The notes beneath the pieces were generated by a model that saw only the letters and a list, made by a program, of their open reading frames with translations, was not told the origin of the DNA and did no database searches. From assembly GCA_020846875.1 (NCBI GenBank), contig JADLDB010000036.1, positions 62,001 to 126,000 of the forward strand: a stretch of 64,000 nt of DNA. The letters are read 5' to 3'. Position numbers and translations under genes: made by a program. This document shows positions 61,885-64,000 of the stretch, piece after piece. Position 1 is the stretch's first letter, and every line of letters begins with the position of its first letter. The stretch is from Myxococcales bacterium (GTDB lineage Bacteria; Myxococcota; Myxococcia; Myxococcales; Myxococcaceae).

Positions 61885-62754
61885 ATGGCGGCGAAGAAGA
61901 AGACGGCGAAGAAGGCGACCACGAAGGCGGCTCCGAAGAAGGCGGACCGGCTGGCGGTGAAGCTGCTGGCCACCCTGCCGGCCCTGGACGACCGGCGGCG
62001 CAAGGCGTACCGGGCGGCCTTCACCGACGCGCAGTGCGAGGCGTGGGGCGCCCAGACGAAGTCCGAGGCGGTGCTAGCCGACGCGGAGCGCGCGGTGGGC
62101 GCGGTGCAGGGCAAGCTGAAGAATGGCGGCGTGACGGGCTACAGCGCGCACCGCCTGGCGTGGCTGTGCCACCTGATGGCGGATCTCGAGGACGCGATCG
62201 CCACCCAGGAGGCGGCCGAGGGCACCGAGGCCCGGGCCGAGCGCAACGCCGCGGTGGCGGTGGCCGATCGCGCACGCAAGCGCCTGGTGGCGGGGCTGTC
62301 CAGCATGGCCGGGGGTGACGCGGGGCTGCGCAAGCAGATCGCCGATCGCAACGAGTCGTCCACCACGCCGCACGTGCTGGAGTCGTCGCTGACCGGCCTG
62401 GTGCAGCTCGCGCTGGTCTGGCGGCGCACGGAGTTCGGCGAGGTGCTGGGGGACGACGCGGGGGTGACGGACTCGTTCCTCTCGTCGGTGAGCGCGGTGG
62501 TGGACTCGCTGCGCGAGGCGAACGAGCACACCTACGGCGAGGGCACCGGCCGCGACTCCGCAGAGACCAACCGCATCGAGGGCCGCGTCCTGCGCGAGCT
62601 GGGCTTCCTGCGCCGCGCGCTGGCAGTGGCGAAGGACCTGGGTGATTCGGTCCCCGCCTTCCCTCCCGTCAAGACGCTCGGCACGGCCGAGAACCGGAAT
62701 GGGAACGGAAAGCCCGGCGCCGAAACGGACGAGATGGTCGCCTCGCCCTCGTAA
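61885..62754 (+). CDS. Protein with histone H1-like N-terminal tail, unknown function
   Basis: A 289-residue protein. Seen: a Lys/Ala/Thr-rich N-terminus (AAKKKTAKKATTKAAPKKA, first 21 residues), the composition of histone H1-like or AlgP-like DNA-binding tails. An all-helical region follows (LLATLPALDDRRRKAYRAAF, ERAVGAVQGKLKNGGVTGYS, GLVQLALVWRRTEFGEVLGD), then a Ser/Asn/Gly-rich C-terminus. No signal peptide. ATG at 61885. It is divergent from leuS and is followed by the tandem repeat array. Inferred: it may bind DNA through its tail; the rest has no recognised fold. Confidence 0.7.
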   Translation: MAAKKKTAKKATTKAAPKKADRLAVKLLATLPALDDRRRKAYRAAFTDAQCEAWGAQTKSEAVLADAERAVGAVQGKLKNGGVTGYSAHRLAWLCHLMADLEDAIATQEAAEGTEARAERNAAVAVADRARKRLVAGLSSMAGGDAGLRKQIADRNESSTTPHVLESSLTGLVQLALVWRRTEFGEVLGDDAGVTDSFLSSVSAVVDSLREANEHTYGEGTGRDSAETNRIEGRVLRELGFLRRALAVAKDLGDSVPAFPPVKTLGTAENRNGNGKPGAETDEMVASPS

Positions 62755-62787
62755 CCGGGCTCCCCCGAAAGACCTGCCAGCCGACCG

Positions 62788-62983
62788 GGGCCCTTTGCTG
62801 GCGCGTCGAGGGCCCTTTGCTGGCACCTCGAGGGCCCTTTGCTGGCACATCGAGGGCCCTTTGCTGGCACATCGAGGCCCTTTGCTGGCACGTCGAGGGC
62901 CCTTTGCTGGCACCTCGAGGCCCTTTGCTGGCACATCGAGGGCCCTTTGCTGGCACGTCGAGGGCCCTTTGCTGGCATGGGGA
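62788..62983. repeat. Nine-copy tandem repeat, 21-22 bp unit
   Basis: Nine head-to-tail copies (starting at 62788, 62810, 62832, 62854, 62876, 62897, 62919, 62940 and 62962). Each contains CCCTTTGCTGGC, usually followed by AC, one or two variable bases, then TCGA. Two units (62876 and 62919) are one base shorter at the G-run. The first unit has GCG where others have ACN, and the last diverges after TGGCA. There are no unique spacers, so it is not CRISPR. It lies between two genes with no coding frame crossing on the plus strand. A role as a protein-binding array or a slippage-prone spacer cannot be decided. Confidence 0.9.
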
Positions 62984-62995
62984 AGGGCATCCGGT

Positions 62996-63046
62996 GAATC
63001 GGTGCAACACACTCGACCGTTTCGGTGGAGTGTGTTGCACCCATTC
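62996..63046. promoter_or_regulatory. Long hairpin/inverted repeat upstream of the AbiEi-like gene
   Basis: GAATCGGTGCAACACACTC (62996-63014) and its complement at 63028-63046 match at 18 of 19 positions, including a perfect 14-bp core, with an inner CCG-TTT-CGG. No T-run follows. It lies 94 bp upstream of the AbiEi/DUF559-like gene. Known: AbiEi proteins repress their own operon by binding inverted repeats. Here that role is inference; a transcript-end hairpin for the upstream gene is an alternative. Confidence 0.6.
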
Positions 63047-63087
63047 GCGGCGCCTTGCCCTGGAAGCCTCTGATTCCCTTTCCTCCT

Positions 63088-63104
63088 GGGCTGGATGTCA
63101 GCCC
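63088..63104 (+). promoter_or_regulatory. Small leader hairpin before the AbiEi-like gene
   Basis: GGGCTG-GATGT-CAGCCC, a 6-bp perfect stem with a 5-nt loop, between the long hairpin and the ribosome-binding site. Its role is unknown; it could be chance in this GC-rich DNA. Confidence 0.3.
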
Positions 63105-63128
63105 CGCGTGAGACAAGGGGCGGGTTTC

Positions 63129-63139
63129 AGGAGGTGATC
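63129..63139 (+). promoter_or_regulatory. Unusually strong ribosome-binding site
   Basis: AGGAGGTGATC immediately precedes the ATG at 63140. AGGAGGTGAT is the exact complement of the usual 3' end of 16S rRNA over ten bases, far stronger than other sites in this window, and it fixes the start codon. Confidence 0.85.
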
Positions 63140-64000
63140 ATGGTGAGCGATGAAGTCCGGGCGGCGTTGGCGCTCGCGGCGATGCAGCACGGAGTCTTAC
63201 GGAGGGATCAGGCCTTCCAGCTCGGCCTTTCGGCCAGGCAGGTGGACCGCTTGCGGGCGAACGGCGCGTGGAGAGACGTCTTCCGCTCCGTCTACCGCGT
63301 GGACGGCGCCCCTGAGACCTGGCTCTGTCGTCTGCACGCGGCGGCGCTCTGGGCCGCCGGCAATCGGCGGGAGGCCACACGCCTCTACCGGGAACGGCCG
63401 GGGAGGCAGGTGGGCGACCACGTCTACGCCATTTCCCACCGCGCGGCGGCGGCGCTCCACGGCTTCAACCGCTACCCCGAGGGGGCCCTCGAGCTCTCCG
63501 TCACCCGAGGCACCAGGTGTCCGGCCTCCCTGACCATCTACCGGGTCGACGCGCTGCTCCCCGAGAAGGACGTCATCGACGTGGGCGGCCTCTCGGTGAC
63601 GAGCATCCCCCGCACGCTGGTCGATCTCGCCAGGTCCGAGGCGGACGACGACGTCCGCGCTTCGGTGGAGCAGGCGCTCAGCCGCAGGTGGATGAAGCTG
63701 GAGGAGCTGGAGAAGGCCCTTCGCCGCTCCGGCCGGCGCCCGGGGATCCCCTTCCTCAAGGCCCTGGTCCGCGAGTACCAGGGCGGCGACGGGCCCGCCG
63801 AGAGCGAATTGGAGTCCCGCGTCTTCGAGCTCTTCAAAGAGGCCGGGCTGCCGCGGCCCCTGCGTCAACAGCGGGTGCGCGGGCGCGGGCGGCAGCGGCG
63901 CCTCGACTTCCTCATCCCCGGCACGCGGGTGGTGATCGAAGCCGACGGCTACGCCCACCACTCCAGCCTCGAGGCCTTCGAGGAGGATCGCCAGCGCACC
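63140..64000 (+). CDS. AbiEi-type winged-helix protein with C-terminal DUF559/Vsr-like nuclease domain (3' end outside window)
   Basis: At least 287 residues, cut by the window end. Seen: N-terminal winged-helix region (HGVLRRDQAFQLGLSARQVD, RLRANGAWRDVFRSVYRVDG) that follows the AbiEi antitoxin-domain pattern; HRAAAALHGF; TSIPRTLVDLARSEADDDVR; then a C-terminal region from about residue 221 (ESELESRVFELFKEAGLPRP, RRLDFLIPGTRVVIEADGYA, HHSSLEAFEEDRQR) matching DUF559, a Vsr/restriction-like fold with E-x-D-G and H-H. Odd: an insertion (NRREATRLYRERPGRQVG) interrupts the usual ALWAAG...SH spacing. Known: AbiEi is the antitoxin of AbiE phage-abortive systems; fused DUF559 forms are common and of unknown function. 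Start fixed by a perfect Shine-Dalgarno. Confidence 0.88.
   Translation, partial: MVSDEVRAALALAAMQHGVLRRDQAFQLGLSARQVDRLRANGAWRDVFRSVYRVDGAPETWLCRLHAAALWAAGNRREATRLYRERPGRQVGDHVYAISHRAAAALHGFNRYPEGALELSVTRGTRCPASLTIYRVDALLPEKDVIDVGGLSVTSIPRTLVDLARSEADDDVRASVEQALSRRWMKLEELEKALRRSGRRPGIPFLKALVREYQGGDGPAESELESRVFELFKEAGLPRPLRQQRVRGRGRQRRLDFLIPGTRVVIEADGYAHHSSLEAFEEDRQRT

Noticed and set aside
62788-62983. CRISPR array
   Set aside because: Units are contiguous with no unique spacers between them, and no cas genes are present.
62532-63116. Minus-strand frames through the tandem repeat that give a repetitive peptide (VPAKG, ASKG, QQRA)
   Set aside because: All three frames are open simply because the 22-bp unit lacks stops; two units are one base shorter, which would shift any real frame, and no start or ribosome-binding site is convincing.

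Overview
The window is 64 kb of very GC-rich, densely packed chromosome. It reads as a myxobacterium or close relative (former Deltaproteobacteria). The evidence is two Ser/Thr protein kinases (one carrying a formylglycine-generating-enzyme-like domain), a DUF4388 protein, several lipoproteins with long Asp-Ala-Gly linkers, a type III secretion export gate without neighbouring flagellar genes, many GTG/TTG starts, and a one-piece tmRNA whose tag reads ANDNVELALAA. Most of the content is core housekeeping with many secreted or outer-membrane proteins of unknown function; no prophage, transposase or CRISPR array was found.

Layout. 1-1419: C-terminal part of a SctV/FlhA export-gate protein, cut by the window edge. 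1456-9018: BASS-like transporter, UvrD/PcrA helicase, two unknowns, a soluble Ser/Thr kinase, ribonuclease J. 9022-17571: envelope unknowns, rimO, XRE-cupin regulator, SAM methyltransferase, Hsp20, an MlaF-like ATPase, and a coiled-coil protein ending in a RelE/ParE-like fold. 17577-24196: an AddA/AddB-type helicase-nuclease pair. 24350-31179: lipoprotein, YIP1 protein, then a MacAB-like efflux operon with one adaptor, one ATPase and two different permeases. 31181-32165: a ParE/RHH toxin-antitoxin pair with a perfect palindromic operator, immediately downstream of the tmRNA gene. 32285-43827: paired M16 peptidase-family proteins, OmpA-family protein with calcium-binding repeats, TlpA-like thioredoxin, a CFI-box protein, TrmJ-like methyltransferase, purC, a GDPD-like lipoprotein and purB. 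43876-44024: a large imperfect inverted repeat with 62-nt arms. 44030-49854: solo substrate-binding protein, kinase-FGE fusion, dut, M23 peptidase, membrane protein. 50000-57331: pnp, rpsO, PhoH, DUF4388 protein and a TPR membrane protein. 57425-62754: mazG, rpsT, lptE, leuS and a protein with a histone H1-like tail. 62788-63046: a nine-copy 22-bp tandem repeat and a long hairpin. 63140-end: an AbiEi-type winged-helix plus DUF559 nuclease-like gene, cut by the window edge.

Genes that act together: adaptor/ATPase/permeases at 26596-31179 (efflux or envelope export); AddA/AddB (double-strand break processing); rpsO-pnp (conserved RNA-processing pair); leuS-lptE (conserved pair; LPS transport); purC and purB (purine synthesis, close but on opposite strands); toxin and antitoxin. 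Many same-strand neighbours are joined by 4-bp ATGA or GTGA overlaps. Most convergent pairs end within about 11 bp of each other or overlap, which leaves no room for ordinary intrinsic terminators.

The least explained items are the RelE-like coiled-coil fusion (16312-17571), the 62-nt-arm inverted repeat (43876-44024), the tandem repeat and hairpin ahead of the AbiEi/DUF559 gene (62788-64000), the toxin-antitoxin operon abutting ssrA, and a possible beta-clamp-binding motif in an acidic insertion of the UvrD-type helicase. All calls come from reading the sequence; no database search was run.
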